The notes under the pieces: model-generated | Databases searched by the model: none | What the model was told of the DNA's origin: nothing | The model's input: only the letters and a program-made list of their open reading frames with translations | In this document: in pieces, positions 9,398 to 19,092 of the stretch | Position numbering within the stretch: position 1 is the stretch's first letter | Layout: every line of letters starts with the position of its first letter | Assembly (NCBI RefSeq): GCF_000614105.1 | Contig: NZ_BAKH01000017.1 | Location: forward strand, 1 to 44,110 | Origin: Prevotella micans DSM 21469 = JCM 16134 | GTDB lineage: Bacteria > Bacteroidota > Bacteroidia > Bacteroidales > Bacteroidaceae | DNA length: 44,110 nt | Reading direction: 5' to 3' | Program-made: the position numbers and the translations under genes

Positions 9398-12214
9398 TTA
9401 TTTCACGAGGACTTTCGAGCCTTTCGTGATATAAATTCCGCGCTTAGGATGGGATACTCTGCGGCCCTGCAGGTCGTAGTAGACTTTCGGGGCAGAAGAT
9501 TTGGAATCGGTTATACCGGAGATGCCGTTGGTGCCACGGAAGAACTTATTCCAATAATCGGCCGCAACGTAGAGGGCCTTGGATGCCTCGGGAACGTTGA
9601 GCTTACATTTCGTGAAGTCAATGTCTGCGAATGGGTCGGCAGTTGCTTTAGCTGGAGTTGCTGCGAGAGCATTTATCACAAGAAGATTAGCTGAACTCAA
9701 TGAGTTCTTGCCGAGCTTGAGCAGAGCTTCAGACAGCGTTAGGTTGCTCAATTTCGTTGCTTCGAATGCGTATGATGCGATGCGGGTAACCATCTTTGGA
9801 ACCGTGTAGCTACCGGTCTTGGCTGCGGGATAGCAAATGAGGGCAGGTTCTCCCTTGCTTACGCTTTTCACGGTTACGGTAATTGAGTCGATAACCGTGT
9901 TTGAAGTGCAATTGAAGGTTACGTTCTGCGAATTGCCTGTCCATACTTTAGAATCGATGGTTCCTGTGTTTGCAGTCATGTTGAATTGTGTAGCTCCGAA
10001 GCTTGCGCGTGTTACCGAACTGCCCTGTGGAACTGAAAGGATGATTGAACCTCCTCTGTATATGCGGAGGGTTATCTTTCCGTTATTCTTCATCAGTTTT
10101 GTCTGACTGCGTCCGTCGGTGGTTGTCAGGGTTATGTCGTCCTGTTCAATCGGGGATGTTATGTGTCCTGCCGACGGGTTGGAGGTTTCGGATACAGGGA
10201 GCCCCCATTCGTTTTTGTTGAAGTTGAACATCGAGACGTCTGTTTTGCTTGTTTGCCAGTTTGAGCCGTCGTATTCTGCACTGCGAATGAAGAGAGCATC
10301 GTCTATCGTCTGATAGTATTGGCTGCCTTCTTCAACGCTGAATTTTGTCATTGCGCTTGTTCCGCGGAAAGCATTGGGTGCTATTTTGCGGATGCTTTTG
10401 GGTATCGACACCGAGGTTAATGTCGTGTAGCCTGCAAATGCGCTGTCGGCAATGGCAACTACTTCGTAAACCACATCGTCTATTGTTAGTGTGTTGGGTA
10501 TATTCACGTCGGCCGAGTATTCGCCGCTTTGTTTGCGTATAACTGTGAACTCGCGGTTGTCTACGTATTTATAGTCTATCCCGCCTTCGGTGATTTTGTC
10601 GCCTATTTTGTATGGAACGTGTTTTCCATCTTCAGTGATGAAGTTGAACGTTATTGTTTTGTCGGCGTTCTTTTTGATTTTGAATATAGGCATGGATGTG
10701 AGCGTACCTCCTCCGTAGAGCGGCAGGTATTTAATTTCGTTCACTCCGTTGCCGTAGAGATTGGTTTGCGAACCACCGTATTGCAGAGTTTGTTTATCGG
10801 CTGTTACGATGTGTGCCCGTTTATTTGTTCTAACGTTATTGAGAATGTTTCCCGACCATGATCCGGCGTTATATGCAATGTGTGTGAGCATGAGTCCGCT
10901 TCCATAGTTATTGCCATCTGCGTCTGTTTCGGGATACCATGTTCCGGGCTTACGATTTTCAAGAATATAATATTCGTTTGTCACTCCGGGGCGACGGAAC
11001 ATCACGGCCAGATTGCCTTCGGTTGCATCGTGAGGCGTGAGCGTTACGCTTTGTGCTTTGGTGAGCTCTGGAATATCGAGCCAACCAAGGTATGAGCGCT
11101 CATAGGCTGTGTATCCCATCGGGGCGCGTGCTTTGTTCACGTATGGGCCTGTGTCCATTATTGACCAGTTGCTGAATGGGTCGTCGCCTCTGTAGGAATA
11201 ATTAGTGCAATAGAAGTCGGGCAATCCGAGTGCATGTCCGAATTCGTGGCAGAAAATTCCCATTCCCATCAAGGCTCCGTCGTTATATAGTTCGTTTCCT
11301 ACGAAGTATGAATTGAAGTGATTGGCCCCGATGTTTTTGTTGAAGTCGCTTTCGCATGGCCAAACATAATTTGCACCTTGTCCGCCTTCGGTTGCTTCGC
11401 CCCGACCGGCATATAGTATACTTACTAATTCTACGTTTCCGTCTTCGTCCTTGAATTTGCTGAAGTCAACTCCTTTGGCTTCGGCCGCTCTTACGGCGTC
11501 GACCACCATTCCGTCTACGTTTTTATCGTTTCCGTTTCGGTCGTTTGCACCATAGTATTTATAGCTGTTAGCTAGGGTTACTATTCCTACTATTTCGAAT
11601 GTGGGTTTGAACATTCCGCGGCTTTGCGCAATGAAGAAGTCGCGCGCTGACCCCACGCAATATGTTTCGTCATGATAGCCTTCTTCGTTGTAGTAGCGGG
11701 TCATTTTGTCGATGGTGGTTGTTGATTTGAATTTCAAATCGGAGAATTCAACCATAATGACTGGTACTTTTCTTTCACCAAGACTTTTCACGGCACCCAT
11801 TCCTGATTTGTTATATTTTCCTAGTCCGTCGGGGGTGGAGCCGATGATTGCTTTGTTTGGCGCCCGGCGTGCTACAAGCTCATTGAGTTCGCTCAAGCGC
11901 GATTCAACGTTATTGGTGAGAAGGAATGTTTTTTCTGCCTCGGAGCGTTGGTCGGCGTTATGCGCTATGAGTGTAGATGGTACAAGGCGTCCGTTGCTAA
12001 ACATGGCGTAGCATAGGTCACCTGCGTCGTTTTTCACTAGCACCTTTCCGTCTTCGGTGGTGTAGAAGGCAACGTGTCCGTCGCCATTAATGTAAACCAT
12101 TACGGTTGTACCGTCGCTCTGGTTCATTGGCCAGAGTTTTGGCAGCGGCCGTATGGCTTGTACTTGCGTTGCTATTGCAAGCGCAAGTAAAACGAGAGTA
12201 ATTACTTTCTTCAT
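9398..12214 (-). CDS. Secreted M6-family metalloprotease with BspA-like repeat and C-terminal sorting tail
   Basis: 938-residue exported zinc protease of the immune-inhibitor-A (M6) type. MKKVITLVLLALAIATQVQA is a clear signal peptide. The zinc site HEFGHALGLPDFY lies near residue 319, followed by NWSIMDTG and a Met-containing turn. A BspA-like leucine-rich element follows the catalytic domain (AIADSAFAGYTTLTSVSIPK, then IAPNAF), and another short one lies near the end (IASYAFEATKLSNLTLSEAL). The C-terminus YYDLQGRRVSHPKRGIYI plus a short basic strand resembles the cell-surface/type IX secretion tails common in Prevotella. A paralogue lacking the leucine-rich part occurs at 30771. Substrate unknown. 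Confidence 0.88.
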   Translation of the reverse strand: MKKVITLVLLALAIATQVQAIRPLPKLWPMNQSDGTTVMVYINGDGHVAFYTTEDGKVLVKNDAGDLCYAMFSNGRLVPSTLIAHNADQRSEAEKTFLLTNNVESRLSELNELVARRAPNKAIIGSTPDGLGKYNKSGMGAVKSLGERKVPVIMVEFSDLKFKSTTTIDKMTRYYNEEGYHDETYCVGSARDFFIAQSRGMFKPTFEIVGIVTLANSYKYYGANDRNGNDKNVDGMVVDAVRAAEAKGVDFSKFKDEDGNVELVSILYAGRGEATEGGQGANYVWPCESDFNKNIGANHFNSYFVGNELYNDGALMGMGIFCHEFGHALGLPDFYCTNYSYRGDDPFSNWSIMDTGPYVNKARAPMGYTAYERSYLGWLDIPELTKAQSVTLTPHDATEGNLAVMFRRPGVTNEYYILENRKPGTWYPETDADGNNYGSGLMLTHIAYNAGSWSGNILNNVRTNKRAHIVTADKQTLQYGGSQTNLYGNGVNEIKYLPLYGGGTLTSMPIFKIKKNADKTITFNFITEDGKHVPYKIGDKITEGGIDYKYVDNREFTVIRKQSGEYSADVNIPNTLTIDDVVYEVVAIADSAFAGYTTLTSVSIPKSIRKIAPNAFRGTSAMTKFSVEEGSQYYQTIDDALFIRSAEYDGSNWQTSKTDVSMFNFNKNEWGLPVSETSNPSAGHITSPIEQDDITLTTTDGRSQTKLMKNNGKITLRIYRGGSIILSVPQGSSVTRASFGATQFNMTANTGTIDSKVWTGNSQNVTFNCTSNTVIDSITVTVKSVSKGEPALICYPAAKTGSYTVPKMVTRIASYAFEATKLSNLTLSEALLKLGKNSLSSANLLVINALAATPAKATADPFADIDFTKCKLNVPEASKALYVAADYWNKFFRGTNGISGITDSKSSAPKVYYDLQGRRVSHPKRGIYITKGSKVLVK

Positions 12215-12266
12215 TGATTACGGTTTGTTTGCTGATTTAATTTTTAACTGTGTTTTTGGAAGTTCA

Positions 12267-12274
12267 CAAAAGTA
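12267..12274 (-). promoter_or_regulatory. Bacteroidetes -7 box for the first M6 protease
   Basis: TACTTTTG (matches TAnnTTTG) on the minus strand, 53 bases upstream of the start. No good -33 TTTG was found at the expected distance. Confidence 0.5.
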
Positions 12275-12310
12275 GAGATTATTTTATAGGGCGGTGGGGG
12301 GTGCTTTTTA

Positions 12311-13077
12311 CTATTGTGTTTTTTTAATATTCATCTTATCCGTCTGTTTATATTTTGCTTCTGCGATGAGCGTGGGCCAGTCGACGAACAATTTCTCAAT
12401 AGATGGATAGAGTAGTTGGGGATTTTTTTCGAGCAGAATTTCATTTGAAAGTGGACCGCTGTTCACAGCGATTGTAAAACAGCCTGCATTTGTACCTGCT
12501 TGAATACCAAGGGGGGCATTTTCGATGACGATTCCTTCATGCGGAGCGAGATTTCCGGCTTTTCGTAGGCCGGCGAGATATGGGTCGGGGGCCGGTTTGC
12601 CATTTTTGACGTCGAAGGCTGTGGTAACTTGCTCGGGGGTGATGAATTCGTGGAAATCGGAGAGTAGTCGGTCAATGAGTTGCCTCTGTGCGCTTCCGGT
12701 GACAATTCCTATTTGCAGTCCTTCTGATTTGATTGCGTGCATTAGTTCTTTCACTCCGTTGAATATTTTCGGTTGGGGCATTTGGTGAAAATATTCGGCT
12801 TTGAGCTTATACATCTGTGCGGCTTCAGTTTCGGAGAGTTGCTTGCCGAGCAGTTTTTGAGCGTAAATTCGGATTGTATCCACTCCTTTGGCTCCTTCGG
12901 TTGCATAGCGTCTTCCTCGGTGAAGGGAAGGCCAAAATGACCCATTGCTTTTGTCCATGCGATTGCATGGTTTGGCATTGAGTCGTATAGCACTCCGTCC
13001 ATGTCGAAAAGCACAACTCGCGGGTTGAAGGATTCGTGCGAGTGTTGATTGTAGTTCTTGATTATTGTTTGGAACAT
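12311..13077 (-). pseudogene. HAD-family hydrolase (beta-phosphoglucomutase-like), frame broken once
   Basis: The first part (start 13077) carries the catalytic motif LFDMDGVLYDSMPNHA; the frame then runs off near 12900. The next frame continues with the rest of the family sequence: TEGAKGVDTIRIYAQKLLG, motif II IVTGSAQRQL, the motif III Lys in NGKPAPDPYLAGLRKAG and motif IV VIENAPLG. Adding one base within about 12897-12906 restores a single protein of about 255 residues. All catalytic elements are present, so the intact product would be a soluble phosphatase/phosphomutase with Asp nucleophile; its substrate cannot be told. It follows pgi on the same strand, an arrangement that suggests sugar-phosphate metabolism. 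Either a real frameshift or a sequence error. Confidence 0.85.
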
Positions 13078-13185
13078 AATTTTGTTGTGGAATGTGATTT
13101 GGGGTGTGTATAGGAGAGATACGGGATGTTATATACTATATAATGTATCGGTTTTCGACATACGCATCTTTACGAGAGCCTATCT

Positions 13186-13267
13186 CGCATTGAGAATTTA
13201 GCCATGCAATACGCAGGAGCAAGACACGCATTGAAAAATCAGCTACGCAATACGTAGGAATCGAAAA
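13186..13267. repeat. Two-copy 41-bp imperfect tandem repeat
   Basis: CGCATTGAGAATTTAGCC at 13186 and CGCATTGAAAAATCAGCT at 13227 begin two diverged copies, each continuing to GCAATACGCAGGA / GCAATACGTAGGA. The spacing is exactly 41 bp. It lies in the gap between pgi and the HAD gene, which otherwise holds nothing recognisable. Confidence 0.65.
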
Positions 13268-13295
13268 AAGGGAGTTGCCGATTAGATGATAAACG

Positions 13296-13335
13296 ATTCT
13301 CCCCTCTTTTTCTTGGTGAAAAGAGAGGGGAGAAT
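13296..13335 (-). terminator. Hairpin terminator downstream of pgi
   Basis: Stem ATTCTCCCCTCT / AGAGGGGAGAAT (12 bp, extendable through T/A pairs), 15 bases beyond the pgi stop codon. The tail is not strongly T-rich on the minus strand. Confidence 0.65.
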
Positions 13336-13349
13336 ACCATCCGGATTTT

Positions 13350-14706
13350 TTATTTGCCTTCCGAAAGGCGCTGCTTGATTGCTTGGCTCTCACTTTCGTA
13401 ACCAGGCTTGTCAAGTAAAGCAAACATGTTCTTTTTATAGGCTTCGACACCCGGTTGGTTGAAAGGATTAACGTTTTGCACCAATCCGCTGATGCCGCAG
13501 GCTTTTTCGAAGAAATATATGAGCTGACCGAGATAATATTCATCAAGTTTCGGAATGATTATCCTGATGTTAGGCACACCGCCGTCGACATGAGCAAGGC
13601 GCGTACCGAGTTCGGCCATTTTGTTCACTTGGTCTACTCGTTTCCCTTCGAGAAAGTTCAGTCCATCGAGATTTTCGTCGTCGTGCGGGAAAAGGAGTTC
13701 GCGATTGGGAGTTTCAACCGATAGAACTGTTTCAAATATTGAGCGCTCACCCTCTTGAATCCATTGTCCCATAGAGTGCAGGTCGGTTGTGAAATCGCAT
13801 GCGGCAGGAAATATGCCCTTATATTCCTTGCCCTCGCTTTCGCCGTAGAGCTGTTTCCACCATTCAGCCATGAAATGAAGCTTGGGGTGGAAATTAGCCA
13901 TGATTTCAATCTTCTTGCCGGTTTGCGTGTAGAGGGCCTGTCGAACGGCAGCATATCGTGCGGCTATATTTTCAGCGAACGGAATGTTGATATCGGTCTC
14001 TTTCTCCATTGCGCAGGCGCCTTTCACGAGAGCTTCGATATTGAATCCGGCAACGGCGATGGGTAGAAGTCCAACAGGGGTGAGCACGGAGAATCGGCCG
14101 CCTACGTTATCGGGAATTACAAATGTTTTATAGCCTTCTTTGTTGGCAGCTGCACGAGCAGCCCCTTTGTGCGCGTCGGTTATGGCAACTATCATGTTTC
14201 GGGCTTCGGCCTTTCCGAATTGTTGTTCGCATTGCTTTTTCAGGAGGCGGAACGCGAGGGCGGTCTCGGTAGTGGTGCCTGACTTGGAAATGTTTATTAT
14301 TCCGAATCTTTTATCCTTCAAATATTCCGTTAACTCAGCAAGATAGTCTTCACCAATATTGTTTCCGGCAAACACGATGGTTGGATTCTTACTGTCGGAC
14401 TTGAGCCATGCGAAACTGTTACCTAGGGCTTCTATTACAGCTCGCGCCCCGAGATAAGAGCCTCCGATCCCGGCCACGACAATCACCTCGCACTTGCTGC
14501 GAAGAATATTTGCAACGTCTTGGATTTCGGAGATGAATTCAGGAGTGATGCTTGATGGAAGATGGAGCCAACCTAGAAAATCGTTACCCTGACAGGTGGC
14601 TTTTTCTAGTGCTTCTTGCGAGGCTGCAACTTGTGTACATAGGCCTCGATGGCGCCCGGGGTTAGAAACTGGGCAGCTTTTGTGATGTCTAACTTAATAC
14701 TTTCCA
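13350..14706 (-). pseudogene. pgi: Glucose-6-phosphate isomerase, frame broken once near the N-terminus
   Basis: Interconverts glucose-6-phosphate and fructose-6-phosphate. An ATG at 14706 starts [20 protein letters not shown], but this frame stops early. The next frame continues as [20 protein letters not shown] and runs into the long open part. One extra base within about 14630-14634 joins them into a protein of about 450 residues, normal for this subfamily. Conserved elements: [52 protein letters not shown] and the C-terminal catalytic Lys region [10 protein letters not shown]. It starts 8 bases after gpsA stops, so they are co-transcribed. As pgi is central to glycolysis, a sequence error is more likely than true loss. 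Confidence 0.92.
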
Positions 14707-14714
14707 TAATCGTT

Positions 14715-15708
14715 TTATCTAAATGAATCTGTTAAAAGTTTTATTTCGATTTGCGGACTGATGCGCTCGTAGAGGATGTTGTAAACGGCGTCGAGAATTG
14801 GCATGTCGACGTGCAGATGGCGATTGATCTCTTTCATGCACTTTGTACCGTAATATCCTTCGGCTATCATTTCCATTTCCATCTGGGCCGACTTCACGCT
14901 GTAGCCTTTTCCTATCATTGTTCCAAATGTTCGGTTACGACTGAAGTTGCTGTAGCCCGTGACGAGCTGATCGCAAGATAGACACTGTCGGTCATCGACC
15001 GTTGAATGGGATTAATTGCGTTCAGCAGGCGTTCCATTTCCTGCATAGCATTAGACATGAGTACGGCTTGGAAATTATCACCATAATTCAGTCCGGAACA
15101 AATTCCAGCTGCGATTGCGTAGACGTTTTTGAGAACCGATGCGTATTCGATTCCGATAACGTCAGGCGACACTTTGGTTTTCACGTAATGTGACGCGAGA
15201 GCCTGCGTCATTGCCTGCGCTTTCTCGGTGTCTGTGCATCCCACAGTGAGATAGGTTAATCTTTCCATTGCCACCTCTTCGGCGTGCGACGGACCTCCGA
15301 TAACGGCCAGATTTTCGTCAGGCACGCATGAATTTTTCGGAGATATTCGGTGCATACAAGATTTTCTTCGGGTACGATTCCTTTTATGGCTGTGACGATG
15401 AATTTGTCGCGCAGTTTCGCCTTGGTTTTCTTAAGTAAGGATTTGAGATAGGGCGAAGGGGTGACAAAAATGAGCGTATCATAGTCCTGAATGAGTCTAT
15501 TGATATCCGACGACAGGGTTACTTCGTTCAAATCGAAGTGCACACTTGTTAAATAAGCCGGGTTGTGTTCCAACCGACGAAAATCTTCAATTTTATCGTC
15601 GTGCCTGAAAAACCATCCGATGTGGTGCGTGTGTTCAACCACAATTTTGGCTATGGCCGTGGCCCAGCTTCCGCTTCCGATGATTGCTATGTTTCCGACA
15701 TCGTACAT
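14715..15708 (-). pseudogene. gpsA: NAD(P)H-dependent glycerol-3-phosphate dehydrogenase, frame broken twice
   Basis: Reduces dihydroxyacetone phosphate to sn-glycerol-3-phosphate for phospholipid synthesis. The protein is spread over three frames. The first has the nucleotide-binding loop IAIIGSGSWATAIAK and FVTPSPYLKSLL up to ENLVCTEYLRK; the second resumes at CVPDENLAVIGGPSHAEEVA and includes the catalytic segment IEYASVLKNVYAIAAG; the third begins at [20 protein letters not shown] and ends KLLTDSFR. One missing base near 15329-15336 and another near 14971-14976 account for both breaks and would give about 330 residues, the usual length. Flanked by lysS upstream and pgi downstream, same strand. 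Every conserved part is retained, which argues for assembly errors. Confidence 0.92.
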
Positions 15709-15823
15709 TTTCTCTCGTTGAAACTTTTAAACTTAAATGAGTTCGGGCTATCTCTCTTGTTGCGGTTTGTTTTGCCTGAACTCCTTGGAAGATGTTGGGT
15801 GATGCGTTATCCTTTCATTACTA

Positions 15824-17563
15824 TCAGTTTCGGCTGACTGCTGTTTCAATCCATTTTTGGATGGTGTCGAGCGATGGTTTCTCGTATTCGAGTTTGTATT
15901 TCTTGTTTATCTCGCCCAATTTCTGCTGTAAACCTTGTGCTTTCTCGTCTTTTATGTTCTGGATGAGATTGAACCCGGCTTTTCTTAGAACATAAACCCA
16001 ATTCTCTGGTACTCCAATCTCTGCCCATTCCTTGATGCTACTTTGCGGAATTTTCGATTCTGGTTTCATCTGGGGAAATAGCATAACTTCCTGGATATAT
16101 TCTTTGCCGGTCATGAGCATTACGAGTCGGTCGATTCCGATTCCGATTCCCGACGTGGGCGGCATTCCATATTGCAGGGCACGCAAGAAATCCTGGTCGA
16201 TTATCATAGCTTCGTCGTCGCCGTTATCGGCCAGTCGCATTTGTTCGATGAAGCGTTCTTCCTGGTCAATTGGATCGTTGAGCTCGGAATAGGCGTTTGC
16301 CAGTTCTTTACCGTTCACCATTAGTTCGAACCGCTCGGTTAGGCCTGGCATAGAGCGATGTTTTTTGGTGAGTGGCGACATTTCAACGGGATAATCAGTG
16401 ATGAATGTGGGCTGAACGAACGTTTCTTCGCAAAATTCGCCGAATATTTCGTCAATAAGTTTGCCTTTCCCGAAACTCTGGTCGATTGTTACCATCTTCA
16501 GCTCGTTCACGGCTATGTTGCGTATTTCTTCTTCAGATTTTCCATAGAGGTCGAACCCGGTTTTTTCTTTTATTGCCTCGAGGATGGGTAATCGGCGGAA
16601 GGGTGCTTTGAAACTTATAATAGTCTCGCCAACCTGTACCTCGGGACTACCGTTTACGGCTGTGCAAATTTGTTCTAACAGTCGTTCGGTGAAACTCATC
16701 ATCCAATTGTAGTCTTTATACTGCACATAGAGTTCCATACAGGTGAACTCAGGGTTATGGAACCTATCCATTCCTTCGTTTCTGAAGTTCTTTCCTATTT
16801 CGTAGACACCTTCGAAGCCTCCTACGATGAGTCGTTTCAGATAGAGTTCGGTAGCTATTCGCATATACATGTCTACATTCAGCGCATTATAGTGTGTTAC
16901 GAACGGCCGCGCACTAGCTCCTCCGGGGATGCTTTGCAGTGTTGGTGTTTCCACTTCGGTATAGCCGGCCTCATCGAAAAACCGACGCATAGTTCGCAGT
17001 ACGGTTGCGCGTTTTTCGAATGTTTCTTTAATGCCTTCGTTAACGGCCAGATCGACATATCGCTGGCGATAGCGTTGTTCGGGGTCGTCAAACTTATCGT
17101 ATGCCACACCATCCTTATATTTCACTATCGGCAGGGGTTTGATACTCTTGGATAGCAGTGTGATTTGCTGTGCATGAATAGAGATTTCGCCCATCTGGGT
17201 TTTGAACACGAAGCCTTTTATGCCTACGAAATCGCCTATATCGAGGAGTTTCTTGAAAACAGTATTATAAAGTTCTTTATCGTCGCCGGGGCAGATGTCG
17301 TCGCGAGTAACGTACACTTGTATGCGTCCACGACTGTCTTGAATTTCAGCAAACGACGCCTTGCCCATAACTCTGCGGCTCATCAATCGGCCGGCAATGG
17401 TAACTTCACGCTGCTCACCTTCAACAAATTCACTTTTTATATCTATGGAATATGCATTAACCGGAAATTCTGCGGCAGGATAGGGTTCTATTCCGAGTTT
17501 ACGAAGCTCCTGCAAACTCTGACGGCGCACAATTTCCTGTTCTGACAGTTCTAAAACATTCAT
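15824..17563 (-). CDS. lysS: Lysyl-tRNA synthetase, class II
   Basis: Charges tRNA-Lys with lysine. The 579-residue protein has an N-terminal OB-fold anticodon-binding domain (about 60-160: VTIAGRLMSRRVMGKASFAEIQD), then the class II catalytic core with motif 2 FRNEGMDRFHNPEFTCMELY and motif 3 GIGIGIDRLVMLMTG. About 75 residues follow motif 3 (from QEVMLFPQMKPE to the C-terminus); this is longer than in E. coli LysS and, from memory, usual in Bacteroidetes. It heads the lysS-gpsA-pgi cluster. The start at 17563 (MNVLELSEQEIVRRQ) fits the family, and a -7 box lies 41 bases upstream. Confidence 0.97.
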   Translation of the reverse strand: MNVLELSEQEIVRRQSLQELRKLGIEPYPAAEFPVNAYSIDIKSEFVEGEQREVTIAGRLMSRRVMGKASFAEIQDSRGRIQVYVTRDDICPGDDKELYNTVFKKLLDIGDFVGIKGFVFKTQMGEISIHAQQITLLSKSIKPLPIVKYKDGVAYDKFDDPEQRYRQRYVDLAVNEGIKETFEKRATVLRTMRRFFDEAGYTEVETPTLQSIPGGASARPFVTHYNALNVDMYMRIATELYLKRLIVGGFEGVYEIGKNFRNEGMDRFHNPEFTCMELYVQYKDYNWMMSFTERLLEQICTAVNGSPEVQVGETIISFKAPFRRLPILEAIKEKTGFDLYGKSEEEIRNIAVNELKMVTIDQSFGKGKLIDEIFGEFCEETFVQPTFITDYPVEMSPLTKKHRSMPGLTERFELMVNGKELANAYSELNDPIDQEERFIEQMRLADNGDDEAMIIDQDFLRALQYGMPPTSGIGIGIDRLVMLMTGKEYIQEVMLFPQMKPESKIPQSSIKEWAEIGVPENWVYVLRKAGFNLIQNIKDEKAQGLQQKLGEINKKYKLEYEKPSLDTIQKWIETAVSRN

Positions 17564-17603
17564 GTTTGGGATTAAATTGGATGTTATTCTGTGTTGTGTG
17601 ATG

Positions 17604-17611
17604 CAAAAGTA
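17604..17611 (-). promoter_or_regulatory. -7 box upstream of lysS
   Basis: TACTTTTG on the minus strand, matching TAnnTTTG. No clear TTTG at -33. It likely drives the lysS-gpsA-pgi unit. Confidence 0.5.
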
Positions 17612-17766
17612 CTAAATAATTTCAGACGGCAGCCCGTATTCGCCTAACCTCCGAGCTGGCAGAAACTCTGCCACCAGAATCTCCAGCAACACATCTACAT
17701 ATTCTTAAGCCGATCTCACATTACACATATCCTCCACCATACCTTCCCCCGAACCGGAAGAGCATT

Positions 17767-17798
17767 TTTGATTAGTCGTGGCTTTTGGTGTAACTTTG
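17767..17798 (+). promoter_or_regulatory. Complete Bacteroidetes-type promoter
   Basis: TTTG at 17767-17770, 20 bases, then TAACTTTG at 17791-17798, matching TTTG-N19-21-TAnnTTTG. The start codon of the zinc-ribbon gene follows 24 bases later. Confidence 0.75.
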
Positions 17799-17822
17799 CC
17801 CGCAAATCAAACCGAAAAATGT

Positions 17823-18320
17823 ATGAAATGCCCGGAATGTAACACTGAAATAAACAAGAATCAGGAAAACTGCCCCAATTGCGGCGCACCGATTCACAAT
17901 AACCAAGACGAGGAACCAACAATCGGAAAAGGAATGGTGATTTTCATTATCGTTGGAACCATTTTCCTGATTGCTTTCGGAGCATATTACTATAGCATGC
18001 ACAAAAACGACCCAGACATAACACAAACGGCAATCGAACCCGACTCGAACCTCGCAGAGAAAAACGCACCCAAACTAGATACCATCAAGGTTGACACCAT
18101 CTCGAAAGACTCCATAGACAAACAGGAAAAGAAACAGGCTGAGAAGATTCTCAATAGCGTACGCGGACGGTATCGCAGTGAAAAAAATGCAGATGGTGAC
18201 AACGATGAACAATCTGAAACATCGGAAACCGAGGCCAAACCAAAACGAAACAACAACGAAGTCGTAGAAATGGCACCCGTGATTCAGAATCCGAAAGTTG
18301 AATCGGTAGAAACCGAATAG
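17823..18320 (+). CDS. Zinc-ribbon, single-pass membrane protein of unknown function
   Basis: The ATG at 17823 is chosen because the protein then opens directly with a zinc ribbon MKCPECNTEINKNQENCPNC and the promoter lies just upstream; the in-frame codon at 17778 would precede the promoter. A single transmembrane helix follows (GMVIFIIVGTIFLIAFGAYY, about residues 38-60), then a charged, low-complexity tail rich in Lys, Asp and Glu to residue 165. The ribbon is probably cytoplasmic and the tail periplasmic. No function can be assigned; it is monocistronic and converges on trmO. Confidence 0.8.
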   Translation: MKCPECNTEINKNQENCPNCGAPIHNNQDEEPTIGKGMVIFIIVGTIFLIAFGAYYYSMHKNDPDITQTAIEPDSNLAEKNAPKLDTIKVDTISKDSIDKQEKKQAEKILNSVRGRYRSEKNADGDNDEQSETSETEAKPKRNNNEVVEMAPVIQNPKVESVETE

Positions 18321-18322
18321 GT

Positions 18323-18979
18323 CTACACTACATCAACAACCGTCAACAACCCATCCTCAACCCTGAACTGAATATCCCTGCCCACAAAAGGCATCCCATA
18401 CACACGACCTGCATCCTGCTGATAGCTCGGACGCGGGTCGTTTTTCAATACAGCCTCCAGTGCACGGACATCTGTCTCGGAAAACAAACGGCGATACTTC
18501 TCCGGAATTTCAACCCGAAGCAGCGACCAAGCATGACTGTCGGTGAACCCTCCACGAGCCGAAGGATGACTATCGACCGAGGGAAGATAGGGTTTGATAT
18601 CGAAAATCGGAGTGCCGTCCATCAAATCGGCTCCCGCAACATGGATGCCCTCGGGAGCTATTCTCACAATGCGCACCGATGACAATCCCAATCCATTAGG
18701 ACGGAAAGGGGAACGCGATGCAAACACGCCTACCCTAATGTTTCCACCGAGTCGCGGAGGGCGAACCGTGAGCTTTTCGGAGGAACGAATGGCCGAAAAT
18801 CCCCAAATCAACCACAGAAAATCGAAATCTTCCAAACCTCTAATCGCTTCCGGCCGATTATATTCCGGTTTCAGCACGATTACTCCTCTCAACTCGTCGA
18901 CCACGCCGCTCTGTCGCGGTACTCCAAACTTGCTCGTGAGGGGCGAACGAAAAAAAGCTATAGGCGAAATTGTTTTCAT
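18323..18979 (-). CDS. trmO: tRNA (t6A37) N6-methyltransferase TrmO (TsaA/YaeB family)
   Basis: Uses S-adenosylmethionine to methylate N6-threonylcarbamoyladenosine at tRNA position 37. The 218-residue length is close to E. coli TrmO. Recognisable family segments: an N-terminal IAFFRSPLTSKFGVPRQSG, GVIVLKPEYNRPEAIRGLED, FLWLIWGF, the SAM-site region VGVFASRSPFRPNGLGLSSV, and DLMDGTPIFDIKPYLPS. The stop lies two bases from the converging zinc-ribbon gene's stop. A TACCTTTG box sits just 5 bases upstream of the start, so the mRNA may be nearly leaderless. Confidence 0.93.
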   Translation of the reverse strand: MKTISPIAFFRSPLTSKFGVPRQSGVVDELRGVIVLKPEYNRPEAIRGLEDFDFLWLIWGFSAIRSSEKLTVRPPRLGGNIRVGVFASRSPFRPNGLGLSSVRIVRIAPEGIHVAGADLMDGTPIFDIKPYLPSVDSHPSARGGFTDSHAWSLLRVEIPEKYRRLFSETDVRALEAVLKNDPRPSYQQDAGRVYGMPFVGRDIQFRVEDGLLTVVDVV

Positions 18980-18983
18980 GCGG

Positions 18984-18991
18984 CAAAGGTA
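18984..18991 (-). promoter_or_regulatory. -7 box upstream of trmO
   Basis: TACCTTTG on the minus strand. Very close to the start codon, so either the leader is extremely short or a later start is used. Confidence 0.45.
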
Positions 18992-19021
18992 GGTTCACTC
19001 GTCCAACAACAGGTGCTATTA

Positions 19022-19065
19022 CGAGAAAACCCGACTCTCGGTTTGCCTTGAAACCGAAAGTCAGG
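19022..19065 (-). terminator. Rho-independent terminator of the Cys-rich protein gene
   Basis: Stem CCTGACTTTCGGTTT / AAACCGAGAGTCGGG (one mismatch) with a 6-nt loop on the minus strand, followed by GTTTTCT. It lies 27 bases past the stop codon at 19093. Confidence 0.75.
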
Positions 19066-19092
19066 CTATTTATCATTGCGCAATCTCTTGGA

